From NCBI RefSeq assembly GCF_003026105.1, contig NZ_PYNW01000015.1, forward strand, positions 1 to 64,000: a stretch of DNA of 64,000 nt, given 5' to 3'. Source of the stretch: Photobacterium sp. GB-56 (GTDB lineage Bacteria; Pseudomonadota; Gammaproteobacteria; Enterobacterales; Vibrionaceae). Under the pieces are notes generated by a model. The model was given only the letters and a program-made list of their open reading frames with translations, ran no database searches and was not told where the DNA came from. A program made the translations under genes and the position numbers. Positions within the stretch are counted from its first letter, which is position 1, and every line of letters starts with the position of its first letter. Of this stretch, positions 53,162 to 63,303 are shown piece after piece.

Positions 53162-55783
53162 TTATGCGTGTTGATTGATTGTGCGTATTAGCGACGCTTC
53201 CAATACTTCTTGCTGCTCAACGCTAAGATTACAACCTTGATCATTAACCAGAATAAAGAAGTCCTCAGCGCGCTCACCAATCGTGGTTATTTTTGCCGCT
53301 TGCAAACTAATATTGTGTTCGGCAAATACAGCTCCCACTTTGGCTAATAATCCTGGCATGTCTAACGCAACTAATTCCATCATCGTTTTCTTGCCTGTTT
53401 TGGTCGGTAGAAAACTGACTTTAGTTTTTACATTAAAGTGTAATAGCTTACGTGGTGCTCGACGGATTTTTCGTTCAGATTTCATTACGGTTAACGCTTT
53501 GGTTAACGTGCGTCGAATAGTGGTATGACGGTTTTCATTGATTGCTTTACCGTTAGGATCTAACACCATAAAGGTATCAAGTGTGTAACCATCTTTACTA
53601 TTCATTATTTGCGCGTCATGGACACTTAAGTTCTTTTTATCTAGCTCTGAAACGACGATAGCAAAAAGCTTGGCTTTATCTTTGCTATACACGAATACCT
53701 CAGTACCGCCACGGGTTGCTTTTTTACTGAGTAAGATGAGCGGTTTGTCATGATCGTGCGTGAGTAATGCTTCAGCATGCCACGCCAGTTGTTTGTGGGT
53801 ATGGCGAAGAAAGTAATCAGCTTTAAAGCGTTGCCATAACACTTCAATTTCACGTGGCTGAAAACCTTTACTACGTAGCATAGCAGAGGCTAATTGTTGA
53901 TTGTGACGAATACGGTCACGCACATCCGGTGTATTTTCTAAACCGCGACGTAATGCTTTTTGGGTTGAGTGGTAAAGCTCGGAGAGGAGAGTGCGCTTCC
54001 AACTGTTCCATAAGTCTTGGTTCGTGGCACAGATATCAGCAACGGTTAAGCAGACTAAATAGTCCAGACGTTCTTCATCTCGCACTTCTTTAGCAAATTC
54101 AGTGACCACTTCGGGATCGTAAATATCGCGACGTTGTGCGGTTACTGACATGAGGAGGTGTTTTTTAACTAACCATGAAACAATATTTGCTTCTGGTCGT
54201 GATAGCCCATGTTGGATACAAAATTCATAGGCATCGACAGCACCGAGTTCAGAGTGATCGCCTTTTCGACCTTTGGCGATATCGTGAAAAATAGCCGCTA
54301 GAATTAATAATTCTTTCTTAACTATGCGGGGATAGATCTCACAGCAAATCGGGTGACGTTGTTGATTTTCTGGATCGCTAAATTTATTCAGGTTTTTGAT
54401 CACACGAATACTGTGTTCATCGACGGTATAAACGTGGAATAAATCAAATTGCATTTGCCCAACAATGTGGCTCCATTGCGGTAGATAAGCGGATAACACG
54501 CCGTGACGATGCATCAAGCGAAAGGCTTTTTGCAAGGCGTTGGGTTGTCGGACCAACTCCATGAACTTTTCACGAGCGGTTGGGATTTCAATTAGAAAGA
54601 GATTCAGTCGCCGACGGGCGGTGCGAAGTTGACGCAGTGTTGGCGCCGCAATACCTTCAATCTCAGAGTTTTTAGCAACATGAAGGAACATATCTAAAAT
54701 AGTTTCAGGGCGAGCTTGGAATAGCGCTGGCTTGGTGGCTTCAATTAAATGCCCCCTAATTTGAAAGTCTTCATCAAGTACCGTGGGTACGGTATCTTTT
54801 GGTTGAGTAATAATCGCTTGTTCAAATAGCTGTAGTAGCATTTTATTGAGTTCGGCTACTCGACGAAGCGTACGGTAGAACTCTTTCATCATCATTTCAA
54901 CATGGCGATTACCTTCACCTTGATAACCTAAGTTGTTAGCCACTGATGCCTGATGATCAAAAGTAAGGCGATTATCATAACGACGAAGTTCGATATGTAA
55001 TGCAAAGCGAATTCGCCACAGCTCATTTTGACATTCAACCAGTTCACGATACTCAGCATCAGTTAAAAAACCATGGCGACTCATTTCAAATAAGCTGGTG
55101 GCGCCAAAATGTCGGCGTGCAACCCAACTTAAGGTATGAATATCTCGCAGTCCGCCAGGGCTAGATTTTATATCAGGTTCTAAATTATAGGTGGTATCGT
55201 GATAACGAGCGTGGCGTTTTTTTTGTTCTTCTAACTTGGCTTTATAAAACGTATGACTTGGCCAGAATGCGCCATCATTAAGGGATTCAATAAGGTGATT
55301 ATAGGTGCCTTTATTACCGCATAAATAACGGGCTTCGGTTAAGTTTGTTGCAACGGTTAGGTCATTTTTGCCTACATCAATACATTCAGCAACAGTACGG
55401 ACACTTTGTCCTACTTCTAATCGAAGATCCCACAGTAGCGTAATAAATTCACTGACTTTTGTGCCAATCTCATCGCTAATGGGTTGTTCACTTAAAATTA
55501 AAATATCGACATCCGAAAGGGGATGAAGCTCACCACGACCATAACCACCGACGGCAACAAAAGCTAAATCTGATTGCTGTGAAAATCCATAAAAATGCCA
55601 TAAACGTTGTAGTAGTTGATCTATATAGTTACTGCGAGCGGTAACTAGATCGGCAATAGGGACATGCTGAAAAAAACTTTCTTTTTGTTGTTCTGCAAAG
55701 GTGGTTAATGCATTACGTAAATTATCGAGGGTGATGTCTTGATCAAGGTAACGATCAAGTTGAAGAGAGAGGGTATCTGTCAT
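53162..55783 (-). CDS. glnD: Bifunctional uridylyltransferase/uridylyl-removing enzyme
   Basis: GlnD senses glutamine and adds UMP to, or removes it from, PII proteins to control nitrogen assimilation. The 873-aa protein has the nucleotidyltransferase motif VGGYGRGELHPLSDVDILIL near residue 77, the HD hydrolase site AAIFHDIAKGRKGDHSELG near residue 510, and two C-terminal ACT domains (FVYSKDKAKLFAIVVSELD and LVALDMPGLLAKVGAVFAEH), which bind glutamine. The length matches E. coli GlnD (890 aa). It is transcribed in the same direction as map, 128 bp upstream, with a terminator between. Confidence 0.97.
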   Translation of the reverse strand: MTDTLSLQLDRYLDQDITLDNLRNALTTFAEQQKESFFQHVPIADLVTARSNYIDQLLQRLWHFYGFSQQSDLAFVAVGGYGRGELHPLSDVDILILSEQPISDEIGTKVSEFITLLWDLRLEVGQSVRTVAECIDVGKNDLTVATNLTEARYLCGNKGTYNHLIESLNDGAFWPSHTFYKAKLEEQKKRHARYHDTTYNLEPDIKSSPGGLRDIHTLSWVARRHFGATSLFEMSRHGFLTDAEYRELVECQNELWRIRFALHIELRRYDNRLTFDHQASVANNLGYQGEGNRHVEMMMKEFYRTLRRVAELNKMLLQLFEQAIITQPKDTVPTVLDEDFQIRGHLIEATKPALFQARPETILDMFLHVAKNSEIEGIAAPTLRQLRTARRRLNLFLIEIPTAREKFMELVRQPNALQKAFRLMHRHGVLSAYLPQWSHIVGQMQFDLFHVYTVDEHSIRVIKNLNKFSDPENQQRHPICCEIYPRIVKKELLILAAIFHDIAKGRKGDHSELGAVDAYEFCIQHGLSRPEANIVSWLVKKHLLMSVTAQRRDIYDPEVVTEFAKEVRDEERLDYLVCLTVADICATNQDLWNSWKRTLLSELYHSTQKALRRGLENTPDVRDRIRHNQQLASAMLRSKGFQPREIEVLWQRFKADYFLRHTHKQLAWHAEALLTHDHDKPLILLSKKATRGGTEVFVYSKDKAKLFAIVVSELDKKNLSVHDAQIMNSKDGYTLDTFMVLDPNGKAINENRHTTIRRTLTKALTVMKSERKIRRAPRKLLHFNVKTKVSFLPTKTGKKTMMELVALDMPGLLAKVGAVFAEHNISLQAAKITTIGERAEDFFILVNDQGCNLSVEQQEVLEASLIRTINQHA

Positions 55784-55855
55784 GGCAGTCCGTGCTATTG
55801 CTAAATCTTATCTTTACTATAACGACTACCAGTGAGGAACAACATGTATAGGGAG

Positions 55856-55885
55856 AAAAAAACCGACACAGAAGGTCGGTTTTTA
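55856..55885 (-). terminator. Terminator of map
   Basis: AAAAACCGAC / GTCGGTTTTT with a 7-nt loop and a T run on the minus strand, 26 bp after the map stop. Confidence 0.88.
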
Positions 55886-55910
55886 TGATCGTGTTAACGA
55901 AGTCGGTATG

Positions 55911-56750
55911 TTATGCGTTATGCATAACGCGTGGAAGTGTCTCTTCTGTACGAAGTGTTAAAATTTCACAACCATCTTTTGTCACTAGCAGGGTATGTTC
56001 CCACTGTGCTGATTTCTTACCATCGACAGTGTAAACAGTCCAACCGTCTTGATCATCAGATTCACAACCGAATTTACCGGCGTTGATCATTGGCTCGATA
56101 GTGAAACACATGCCTTCTTTTAGTACGGTACGATCGCTGTTTTTGTAGTGAACTACTTGTGGTTCTTCGTGGAACTCATTTCCGATACCGTGACCACAGT
56201 AATCTTTAACAATAGAGAAACGGCTATTACCAGATTTGATAAACTTCTGAATAGCGGTACCAATATCACCGACACGAGCACCTGGTTTTACTTTTTTAAT
56301 GGCTAAGTAAAGGCTTTCTTGTGCCACTCGACATAGACGCTTGTCTTCAAGTGATACTTCACCTACTTCAAACATTTTTGATGTATCGCCATGGTAACCA
56401 TCTTTAATAACGGTTACGTCGATATTAATAATGTCACCATCTTTTAGCACTGCAGGCTTAATGTACTTGCCATTTGCTTCTGGTACTTCTTCATCAGTTA
56501 GTGCTGGAATACCATGACAGACTACGTGGTTAATTGAAGTACAGATTGATTTTGGAAAACCATGATAATTCAGTGGTGCTGGAATAGCTTGCTGATCTTT
56601 AGTGATGTAGTCATGACAAATACGGTCAAGCTCTTCTGTAGTTACACCAGCTTTAACGTGGGGTTCGATCATTTCTAGCACTTCAGCAGCCAAACGGCCC
56701 GCAACGCGCATTTTTTCAATTTCTTCAGCCGTTTTGATCTTAATGCTCAT
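55911..56750 (-). CDS. map: Methionine aminopeptidase, type I
   Basis: Map removes the initiator methionine from nascent proteins. The 279-aa enzyme has the pita-bread metal site: Asp in IINIDVTVIKDGYHGDTSKM, His in DYCGHGIGNEFHEEPQVVHY, Glu in MCFTIEPMINAG and Glu in QWEHTLLVT. SICTSINHVVCHGIP is the substrate-side motif. Its length is slightly greater than that of E. coli Map (264 aa). It is divergent from rpsB, the standard gammaproteobacterial arrangement. Confidence 0.97.
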   Translation of the reverse strand: MSIKIKTAEEIEKMRVAGRLAAEVLEMIEPHVKAGVTTEELDRICHDYITKDQQAIPAPLNYHGFPKSICTSINHVVCHGIPALTDEEVPEANGKYIKPAVLKDGDIINIDVTVIKDGYHGDTSKMFEVGEVSLEDKRLCRVAQESLYLAIKKVKPGARVGDIGTAIQKFIKSGNSRFSIVKDYCGHGIGNEFHEEPQVVHYKNSDRTVLKEGMCFTIEPMINAGKFGCESDDQDGWTVYTVDGKKSAQWEHTLLVTKDGCEILTLRTEETLPRVMHNA

Positions 56751-57002
56751 ATAATCGTCTCTATTTGTATGTTTTGCTATAACACTATATTACCAGTCGC
56801 TTAGGGCTAATGGAAAGATAAGATTCATTCTCATAACCAGATTTGACTAGATTTAGCGCCTAAATATGTGGTATAAAGCGCGCCGTGATCGGTAATTTTG
56901 TTTCTTTCGATAACCTATGTTTTTGCGTAAGCACTAATATTAGATACGAAGGTGCGACTTGATTGAGTCACACATACTTATTTTATTATTCACACATATC
57001 GA

Positions 57003-57117
57003 CACATCTGCCGGGGTGCTCGGTTACCTAATAAGGTAACAATAGCTTTATATAGTTATTATCGGGTCGGTTTTAAGATGGGATATGTGGACGCCTAACC
57101 CCATAGAGGATTATTCA
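57003..57117 (+). promoter_or_regulatory. rpsB leader (probable S2 autoregulatory element)
   Basis: The 115 nt before rpsB can fold: CACAT (57003) pairs with ATGTG (57085), a hairpin GTTACC / GGTAAC lies at 57023-57040, and GGGGT (57013) can pair with ACCCC (57098-57102) just before the ribosome site. In E. coli the rpsB leader is conserved among Gammaproteobacteria and binds S2 to repress rpsB-tsf. The pairing here is my manual inference. The remaining 56751-57002 is the map/rpsB promoter zone. Confidence 0.5.
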
Positions 57118-57846
57118 ATGGCAACTGTATCAATGCGCGACATGCTTCAGGCTGGTGTACACTTTGGTCACCAAACTCGTTACTGGAACCCAAAAATGAA
57201 GCCATTCATTTTCGGCGCTCGTAACCGTGTACACATCATCAACCTAGAAAAAACTGTACCAATGTTCAATGCAGCACTAGCTGAAATTGAAAAAATTGCA
57301 GCTCGTAAGGGTAAAGTTCTTTTCGTTGGTACTAAGCGCGCAGCTAGCGAATCAATCAAAGAAGCAGCAATCAGCTGTGATCAGTACTACGTAAACAACC
57401 GTTGGTTGGGTGGTATGTTGACTAACTGGAAAACTGTTCGTCAATCAATCAAGCGTCTTAAAGATCTTGAAGCTCAATCTACTGATGGTACTTTCGACAA
57501 GCTAACCAAGAAAGAAGCGCTAATGCGTACTCGTGAAATGGAAAAGCTTGAGAAGTCACTAGGTGGTATTAAGAACATGGGCGGCCTACCAGACGCAATG
57601 TTCGTAATCGGCGCTGACTGTGAGCACATCGCAATCAAAGAAGCTAACAACCTAGGTATCCCAGTATTTGCTGTTGTTGATACTAACTCTGATCCAGACG
57701 GCGTTGACTTCGTTATCCCAGGTAACGATGACGCAATCCGTGCGATCCAGCTTTACACTGGTGCTGTAGCTCAAACTGTTAAAGAAGCTCGTAACCAAGA
57801 TATCGCTGTTCAAGCTGAAGAAGACGGTTTCGTAGCTGAAGCTTAA
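57118..57846 (+). CDS. rpsB: Ribosomal protein S2
   Basis: S2 is a late-assembling 30S subunit protein. The 242-aa protein starts [20 protein letters not shown] and has [20 protein letters not shown] and [19 protein letters not shown], all hallmark S2 stretches. ATG 57118 follows AGAGGA; the 11 codons of frame upstream are leader. Its codon use is strongly biased to highly expressed codons, unlike most of the window. It is first in rpsB-tsf, with an attenuator-like hairpin before tsf. Confidence 0.98.
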   Translation: MATVSMRDMLQAGVHFGHQTRYWNPKMKPFIFGARNRVHIINLEKTVPMFNAALAEIEKIAARKGKVLFVGTKRAASESIKEAAISCDQYYVNNRWLGGMLTNWKTVRQSIKRLKDLEAQSTDGTFDKLTKKEALMRTREMEKLEKSLGGIKNMGGLPDAMFVIGADCEHIAIKEANNLGIPVFAVVDTNSDPDGVDFVIPGNDDAIRAIQLYTGAVAQTVKEARNQDIAVQAEEDGFVAEA

Positions 57847-57905
57847 TAAGTACTTGTTACTTACCGAGCCTCTTAAGTTACCTTGTGTAAACTAAGAATG
57901 GTTAC

Positions 57906-57932
57906 CAGGGGCCGATAGGGCCCCTGATTTTT
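57906..57932 (+). terminator. Attenuator-like hairpin between rpsB and tsf
   Basis: CAGGGGCC / GGCCCCTG with a short loop is followed by ATTTTT. In E. coli partial termination between rpsB and tsf also occurs; it likely lowers tsf transcript levels relative to rpsB. Confidence 0.75.
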
Positions 57933-57963
57933 ACTCGAAGAATTAAATCTGAGGATTATGACA

Positions 57964-58809
57964 ATGGCAACAGTTACAGCTGCCCTAGTTAAAGAACTGC
58001 GCGAGCGTACTGGCGCAGGTATGATGGATTGTAAAAAAGCGCTTGTAGAAGCTAATGCTGATATCGAGCTAGCGATCGAAAACATGCGTAAGAGCGGTGC
58101 TGCAAAAGCTGCTAAGAAAGCAGGTAACGTAGCAGCTGAAGGTACTATCATCATCAAAGAAGCTGCTGGTAAAGCTGCTCTTGTTGAAGTTAACTGCCAA
58201 ACTGACTTCGTTGCTAAAGACGGTAGCTTCCTAGCATTCGCTAACGAAGTTGCTGATGCAGCACTTGCGAACCATGCGTCTATCGAAGAGCTTCAAGCAC
58301 AATTTGAAGAAGCACGTATCGCGTTAGTTGCTAAGATTGGTGAGAACATCTCTATCCGTCGTGTAGATTACATCGAAGGCGAGAAAGTTTCTGCTTACAC
58401 TCACGGTGCTCGTATCGCTGTTGTTGTTGCTGGTAACGGCGACGAAGAAACATTAAAGCACATCGCAATGCACGTTGCTGCATCTAAGCCTGAATACGTT
58501 AACCCATCTGACGTACCAGCAGACGTAGTTGCTAAAGAGCGTGAAGTTCAAGTTGAAATCGCAATGAACGAAGGCAAGCCTAAAGAAATCGCTGAAAAGA
58601 TGGTTGAAGGCCGCATGAAGAAGTTCACTGGCGAAGTTTCTCTAACTGGTCAAGCTTTCATCATGGAACCAAAGAAAACTGTTGGTGAAGTACTGAAAGA
58701 AACTGGTGCTACAGTAACTAACTTCATTCGTCTAGAAGTTGGTGAAGGTATCGAGAAAGCTCAAGAAATGAGCTTTGCAGAAGAAGTAGCAGCTGTTCAG
58801 AAGGGTTAA
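57964..58809 (+). CDS. tsf: Elongation factor Ts
   Basis: EF-Ts is the guanine-nucleotide exchange factor of EF-Tu. The 281-aa protein begins [20 protein letters not shown] and has [37 protein letters not shown] (the TDFV motif that contacts EF-Tu) and [14 protein letters not shown] 57964 is chosen: GAGGA is 8 nt upstream, whereas ATG 57958 would leave 2 nt. Highly expressed codon use. A terminator follows. Confidence 0.98.
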   Translation: MATVTAALVKELRERTGAGMMDCKKALVEANADIELAIENMRKSGAAKAAKKAGNVAAEGTIIIKEAAGKAALVEVNCQTDFVAKDGSFLAFANEVADAALANHASIEELQAQFEEARIALVAKIGENISIRRVDYIEGEKVSAYTHGARIAVVVAGNGDEETLKHIAMHVAASKPEYVNPSDVPADVVAKEREVQVEIAMNEGKPKEIAEKMVEGRMKKFTGEVSLTGQAFIMEPKKTVGEVLKETGATVTNFIRLEVGEGIEKAQEMSFAEEVAAVQKG

Positions 58810-58829
58810 TCCTTCTTTATAAGAATGCC

Positions 58830-58860
58830 AAAGACCGTAGCCAAGGCTGCGGTCTTTTTA
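58830..58860 (+). terminator. Terminator of tsf
   Basis: AAAGACCGTAGCC / GGCTGCGGTCTTT (one mismatch) with a tiny loop is followed by a T run. Confidence 0.9.
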
Positions 58861-58898
58861 CAACTCCATATCTCAAGTTAGCCTGGAAGGTAAAACAC

Positions 58899-59627
58899 AT
58901 GACCACAAACCCAAAACCAACTTATCAACGAATTTTGCTTAAGCTAAGTGGTGAAGCACTACAAGGCGAAGAAGGTTTCGGCATTGACGCACAAGTTCTT
59001 GACCGTATGGCTCAAGAAATCAAAGAACTCGTTGAACTGGGTGTTCAAGTAGGCCTAGTTATTGGTGGTGGTAACTTATTCCGTGGTGCTGGCCTTGCAG
59101 AAGCAGGTATGAACCGAGTTGTGGGCGACCACATGGGTATGCTAGCAACTGTAATGAACGGCTTAGCAATGCGTGATTCTTTGCATCGTGCCTATGTGAA
59201 CGCTCGAGTGATGTCTGCTATTCCTCTCAATGGTGTTTGTGATAACTACAACTGGGCTGATGCAATTAGCCAGTTACGCCAGGGCCGTGTCGTGATTTTC
59301 TCTGCAGGTACTGGTAACCCATTCTTTACTACTGATTCTGCAGCATGTTTACGTGGTATCGAAATTGAAGCTGATGTTGTACTAAAAGCGACCAAAGTGG
59401 ATGGTGTTTACACAGATGATCCAGTTAAGAACCCAGATGCAGTACTTTGTGATAAGCTAAGCTACCAAGATGTACTTGAAAAAGAATTAAAGGTAATGGA
59501 TTTAGCGGCCTTTACACTTGCTCGTGACCACAATATGCCAATTCGTGTCTTTAATATGAATAAACCAGGCGCACTACGTCGCGTAGTGATGGGTGAGCAA
59601 GAAGGTACGCTAATCACTAGCGCTTAA
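58899..59627 (+). CDS. pyrH: Uridylate kinase (UMP kinase)
   Basis: PyrH phosphorylates UMP to UDP in pyrimidine nucleotide synthesis. The 242-aa amino-acid-kinase-fold protein has [20 protein letters not shown] at the start, [20 protein letters not shown] near residue 48, [20 protein letters not shown] near residue 130 and [19 protein letters not shown] near residue 165. It is co-oriented with tsf and frr; a separate promoter likely lies after the tsf terminator. Confidence 0.98.
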   Translation: MTTNPKPTYQRILLKLSGEALQGEEGFGIDAQVLDRMAQEIKELVELGVQVGLVIGGGNLFRGAGLAEAGMNRVVGDHMGMLATVMNGLAMRDSLHRAYVNARVMSAIPLNGVCDNYNWADAISQLRQGRVVIFSAGTGNPFFTTDSAACLRGIEIEADVVLKATKVDGVYTDDPVKNPDAVLCDKLSYQDVLEKELKVMDLAAFTLARDHNMPIRVFNMNKPGALRRVVMGEQEGTLITSA

Positions 59628-59704
59628 GCAAAAGTGGGCAACTGATTAATTGAAAAAAGTACGATTACTTTTTTACTGTGACCGAATTATCAAGGGTATT
59701 TATC

Positions 59705-60262
59705 GTGATTAACGAAATCAAACAAGACGCGCAAGTGCGCATGGAAAAAAGTGTTGATGCACTACGAAATCAACTAGTAAAAATCCGTACAGGTCGTGCT
59801 CACCCAAGCCTACTTGATACGATTCATGTTGAGTACTACGGTGCGAACACTCCGTTAAACCAAGTGGCAAACGTGGTTGCTGAAGATGCTCGTACTCTTG
59901 CTATCACTGTATTTGACCGTGAACTAGCACCAAAAGTAGAAAAAGCGATCATGATGTCGGATTTGGGTCTAAACCCAATGTCTGCAGGTACTGTGATCCG
60001 TGTTCCTCTTCCACCACTTACAGAAGAGCGTCGTCGCGATCTTGTTAAGATTGTACGTGCAGAAGCAGAGCAAGGCCGTGTTGCTGTTCGTAACATTCGT
60101 CGCGATGCAAATGCAACGGTTAAAGGTCTACTAAAAGATAAAGAAATTTCTGAAGACGATGATCGTCGTGCACAAGATGAAATTCAGAAATTAACCGACG
60201 ATGCTATTAAGAATATCGATGCAGTTCTTGAAGTAAAAGAAAAAGAGTTAATGGAAGTTTAA
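59705..60262 (+). CDS. frr: Ribosome recycling factor
   Basis: RRF, with EF-G, splits post-termination ribosomes. The 185 aa equal E. coli RRF. It starts [20 protein letters not shown] at a GTG codon (59705), with AAGGG 9 nt upstream; the frame continues to 59678, but those nine residues are not part of RRF. Hallmarks are [39 protein letters not shown] and [21 protein letters not shown] strong terminator follows. Confidence 0.97.
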   Translation: MINEIKQDAQVRMEKSVDALRNQLVKIRTGRAHPSLLDTIHVEYYGANTPLNQVANVVAEDARTLAITVFDRELAPKVEKAIMMSDLGLNPMSAGTVIRVPLPPLTEERRRDLVKIVRAEAEQGRVAVRNIRRDANATVKGLLKDKEISEDDDRRAQDEIQKLTDDAIKNIDAVLEVKEKELMEV

Positions 60263-60292
60263 AACTATATTCGTTAGGTTTTAAATGGCTAG

Positions 60293-60326
60293 AGGCGCTG
60301 TGCGTGCAGCACAGCGCCTTTTTTTT
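60293..60326 (+). terminator. Terminator of frr
   Basis: AGGCGCTGTGC / GCACAGCGCCT with loop GTGCA is followed by eight or more T. Confidence 0.94.
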
Positions 60327-60337
60327 GAGGGATAGAG

Positions 60338-61099
60338 ATGGCAGAGCATTCAATCGAGGCTGGGCTTTCGGCAGATTGTCTTCCTAAACACATTGCTGTG
60401 ATTATGGATGGTAATGGTCGTTGGGCAAAAGCCAAAGGCAAAGCTCGGGTGTTTGGTCACAAGGCTGGCGTAGAAGCCGTGCGAAAAACAGTCTCTACTG
60501 CTAATCGTCTTGGTATAAAAGCTTTGACACTATTTGCTTTTAGTAGTGAAAACTGGCGTCGTCCCGAGGCGGAGGTTTCACTATTGATGGAGCTCTTCAT
60601 GACGGTATTAAGTCGTGAAGTAAAAAGATTACATAAGAATAATATTCAATTACGTATTATTGGTGATAAGCGTCGTTTTAGTCAGCGCTTACAAGATAAA
60701 ATTTCAGCGGCAGAGGAATTAACCGCTGACAATACCGGTATGGTATTGAACATTGCAGCAAATTACGGCGGGCAATGGGATATTTTAGAAGCGGCTAAAA
60801 AGCTAGCTCAGCAGGCGATTGATAATGAACTTGATCTCGCAACCGTAACGGAACAAGATTTAGAGTCAGGGCTCTCAACGTATGGGTTACCAGAGGTTGA
60901 TCTATTGATCCGTACCAGTGGTGAGTGCCGAATTAGTAACTTTATGTTATGGCAGGTAGCTTATGCGGAGTTATTTTTCACAGAAGAGCACTGGCCTGAT
61001 TTTGATGAATCAAGTTTATTGAATGCTGTTGCTTGGTTCGTGACTCGTGAACGCCGTTTTGGCTGTACTGGCGAACAAATACAAGCATTGTTAAAATAA
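60338..61099 (+). CDS. uppS: Undecaprenyl diphosphate synthase
   Basis: UppS (IspU) is a cis-prenyltransferase making the C55 carrier for peptidoglycan and O-antigen. The 253-aa protein has [20 protein letters not shown] near residue 19 with the catalytic Asp, [13 protein letters not shown] near residue 66 and [20 protein letters not shown] near residue 190 with the diphosphate-binding Arg. It is 12 bp past the frr terminator and heads uppS-cdsA-dxr-rseP. Confidence 0.97.
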   Translation: MAEHSIEAGLSADCLPKHIAVIMDGNGRWAKAKGKARVFGHKAGVEAVRKTVSTANRLGIKALTLFAFSSENWRRPEAEVSLLMELFMTVLSREVKRLHKNNIQLRIIGDKRRFSQRLQDKISAAEELTADNTGMVLNIAANYGGQWDILEAAKKLAQQAIDNELDLATVTEQDLESGLSTYGLPEVDLLIRTSGECRISNFMLWQVAYAELFFTEEHWPDFDESSLLNAVAWFVTRERRFGCTGEQIQALLK

Positions 61100-61199
61100 G
61101 AGTTATTACTTTTCGCCAATGCACAGTGATGTGTGTTGGCGTTATTATTTACAGTAAATATGGCCTTTGCCTATACAATAATTATATAGAGGACGCAGT

Positions 61200-62048
61200 T
61201 TGCTAAAGCAACGAATTATTACCGCATTAATCCTCGCACCACTTGTTATTGCGGGGATCTTTTTCTTACCATTTCCAGCCTTTGTGGCAGCCATTGCGGC
61301 AATAACATTATTGGGTTTTTGGGAATGGACACAGTTTATTAATACATCATCTCGCATCCGTGCAATGATTCTACCTGTGATTGCATTAGGTGCTAGCCTA
61401 GTGTTATTACCAGTAGATACAGCGTCTCTTTCGGCGATGAGTAATGGGTTACATGGCATGTTATTAGTAGGCGGAATATGGTGGCTAATTGCATCTATAT
61501 TAGCCATTACATATCCTAAAACTGATAAGTTATGGGCATCTAATTCTTTTGTTAAACAGATTTTTGGCTTGTTAACACTGCTCCCGTTTTTTTGGAGTAT
61601 TTTAATGTTACGTGCTGTAGATTACAGCATCGATTCGTATCATGGTGCTAAACTTGTTCTATTGGTTTGTTTCTTAGTTTGGTCTGCAGATACTGGCGCA
61701 TACTTTTCAGGTAAGCGTTTTGGTAAGCATAAAATGGCGCCAGCCGTTAGCCCAAATAAAACGATTGAAGGTTTAGTCGGTGGGGTAATTTTAGCTGTTA
61801 TTATTACTTGGCTAATGGCCCAACTTCTTTCTATCCCGTTTGTCTCAATTTCAAGCTTGTTATCGATAGCTATTATTACTGTTGTCATCTCTGTGCTTGG
61901 TGATTTAGTTGAAAGCATGTTTAAACGTGCTTCTGGCGTTAAAGATAGCGGTAACATATTACCCGGACATGGTGGCATATTAGATCGTATTGATAGCTTA
62001 ACCGCAGCAATACCTGTTTTTGCATTACTTTATCTTTGGTTAATGTAA
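61200..62048 (+). CDS. cdsA: Phosphatidate cytidylyltransferase
   Basis: CdsA makes CDP-diacylglycerol for phospholipid synthesis. The 282-aa inner-membrane protein has about eight hydrophobic segments and the C-terminal CDP-transferase signature SVLGDLVESMFKRASGVKDS followed by GNILPGHGGILDRIDSLTA. The start is TTG 61200, well placed after GAGGA. It follows uppS by 100 bp and precedes a terminator hairpin. Confidence 0.96.
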   Translation: MLKQRIITALILAPLVIAGIFFLPFPAFVAAIAAITLLGFWEWTQFINTSSRIRAMILPVIALGASLVLLPVDTASLSAMSNGLHGMLLVGGIWWLIASILAITYPKTDKLWASNSFVKQIFGLLTLLPFFWSILMLRAVDYSIDSYHGAKLVLLVCFLVWSADTGAYFSGKRFGKHKMAPAVSPNKTIEGLVGGVILAVIITWLMAQLLSIPFVSISSLLSIAIITVVISVLGDLVESMFKRASGVKDSGNILPGHGGILDRIDSLTAAIPVFALLYLWLM

Positions 62049-62062
62049 GCCACCTCTTTTCT

Positions 62063-62088
62063 AAGGCAGCCATTACGCTGCCTTTTTT
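62063..62088 (+). terminator. Terminator-like hairpin between cdsA and dxr
   Basis: AAGGCAGC / GCTGCCTT with loop CATTAC is followed by TTTTT. It would separate or partly attenuate cdsA from dxr. Confidence 0.85.
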
Positions 62089-62106
62089 GTAAATGTAAGT
62101 GATTTT

Positions 62107-63303
62107 ATGCGTAAGTTAACGATCCTAGGAGCGACGGGCTCAATAGGTAGCAGTACTTTAAATGTCGTTGCTAAAAACCCTGAGCTATTTGAAGTAGTAG
62201 CACTTGCTGCTGGTTCAAATGTTGAAAAAATGTTTGCGCTTTGTCAGCAATGGCAACCGAAATTTGTCGCAATGTTTGATAGTAAGGCTGCAGCAGAATT
62301 GGCGACCTTATTAAAGCAGCAAGAAATTGCTACAACAGTGCTTAGTGGTGAGCAAGGTGTTTGTGAAGTCGCAGCACTTGATGATGCCGACACTGTAATG
62401 GCGGCGATTGTTGGCGCAGCGGGTTTATTACCAACAATGGCTGCAGTGAAAAAAGGTAAACGTATTTTACTTGCTAATAAAGAAGCGCTGGTGATGACTG
62501 GGCAAATGTTCATTGATGCTTGTGAACAGTATGGCGCTGAATTATTACCTGTTGATAGTGAGCATAATGCAATTTTTCAATCGTTGCCGACCAATATTCA
62601 GCAGTGTATGGGACGTTGTGATTTATCAGCATCAGGCGTGAGTAAAGTGCTATTGACGGGGTCTGGTGGTCCGTTTCGATACACTGATATTGCAGAGTTA
62701 GATAATGTGACACCAGCGATGGCGATTGCTCATCCTAATTGGTCAATGGGACCAAAAATCTCTGTGGATTCAGCCACAATGATGAATAAAGGTCTAGAGT
62801 ATATTGAAGCACGCTGGTTATTTAATGCCAGTCGTGAGCAAATGGATGTCATTATTCATCCGCAGTCTGTTATTCACTCAATGGTGCAATATAAAGATGG
62901 TTCTGTTATTGCACAAATGGGGTTACCCGATATGTGTACGCCGATTGCTTGTGCAATGGCATACCCAGAGCGTGTCGATGCAGGCGTTGCTCCGCTTGAT
63001 TTTAGTCAAATTGGTGAATTTACTTTTATGAAACCAGACTTTGATCGTTATCCATGTTTAAAGCTCGCTATTGATGCGTGCTATCAAGGGCAAGCGGCAA
63101 CAACGACTTTGAATGCTGCTAATGAAATGGCTGTTGCGGCATTTTTAGCAGGTGAAATTTGCTTCACAGATATTGCTAAAGTGAACCAAAAAGTGCTAGA
63201 AATAGCCGTGCTTGTTGAACCTCACAATATTGCAGAGGTAATGGAAATAGATAAACAAGCTCGTCAACTTGCTTCAGATGTCATCACCAAGGAATTTGCA
63301 TGA
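62107..63303 (+). CDS. dxr: 1-deoxy-D-xylulose 5-phosphate reductoisomerase
   Basis: Dxr (IspC) catalyses the committed step of the MEP isoprenoid pathway, giving 2-C-methylerythritol 4-phosphate with NADPH. The 398-aa protein has the NADPH loop [18 protein letters not shown] at the start, [18 protein letters not shown] near residue 118, [14 protein letters not shown] near residue 148 with the metal-binding Asp and Glu, and [18 protein letters not shown] near residue 222. It overlaps rseP by 4 bp (ATGA). Confidence 0.97.
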   Translation: MRKLTILGATGSIGSSTLNVVAKNPELFEVVALAAGSNVEKMFALCQQWQPKFVAMFDSKAAAELATLLKQQEIATTVLSGEQGVCEVAALDDADTVMAAIVGAAGLLPTMAAVKKGKRILLANKEALVMTGQMFIDACEQYGAELLPVDSEHNAIFQSLPTNIQQCMGRCDLSASGVSKVLLTGSGGPFRYTDIAELDNVTPAMAIAHPNWSMGPKISVDSATMMNKGLEYIEARWLFNASREQMDVIIHPQSVIHSMVQYKDGSVIAQMGLPDMCTPIACAMAYPERVDAGVAPLDFSQIGEFTFMKPDFDRYPCLKLAIDACYQGQAATTTLNAANEMAVAAFLAGEICFTDIAKVNQKVLEIAVLVEPHNIAEVMEIDKQARQLASDVITKEFA

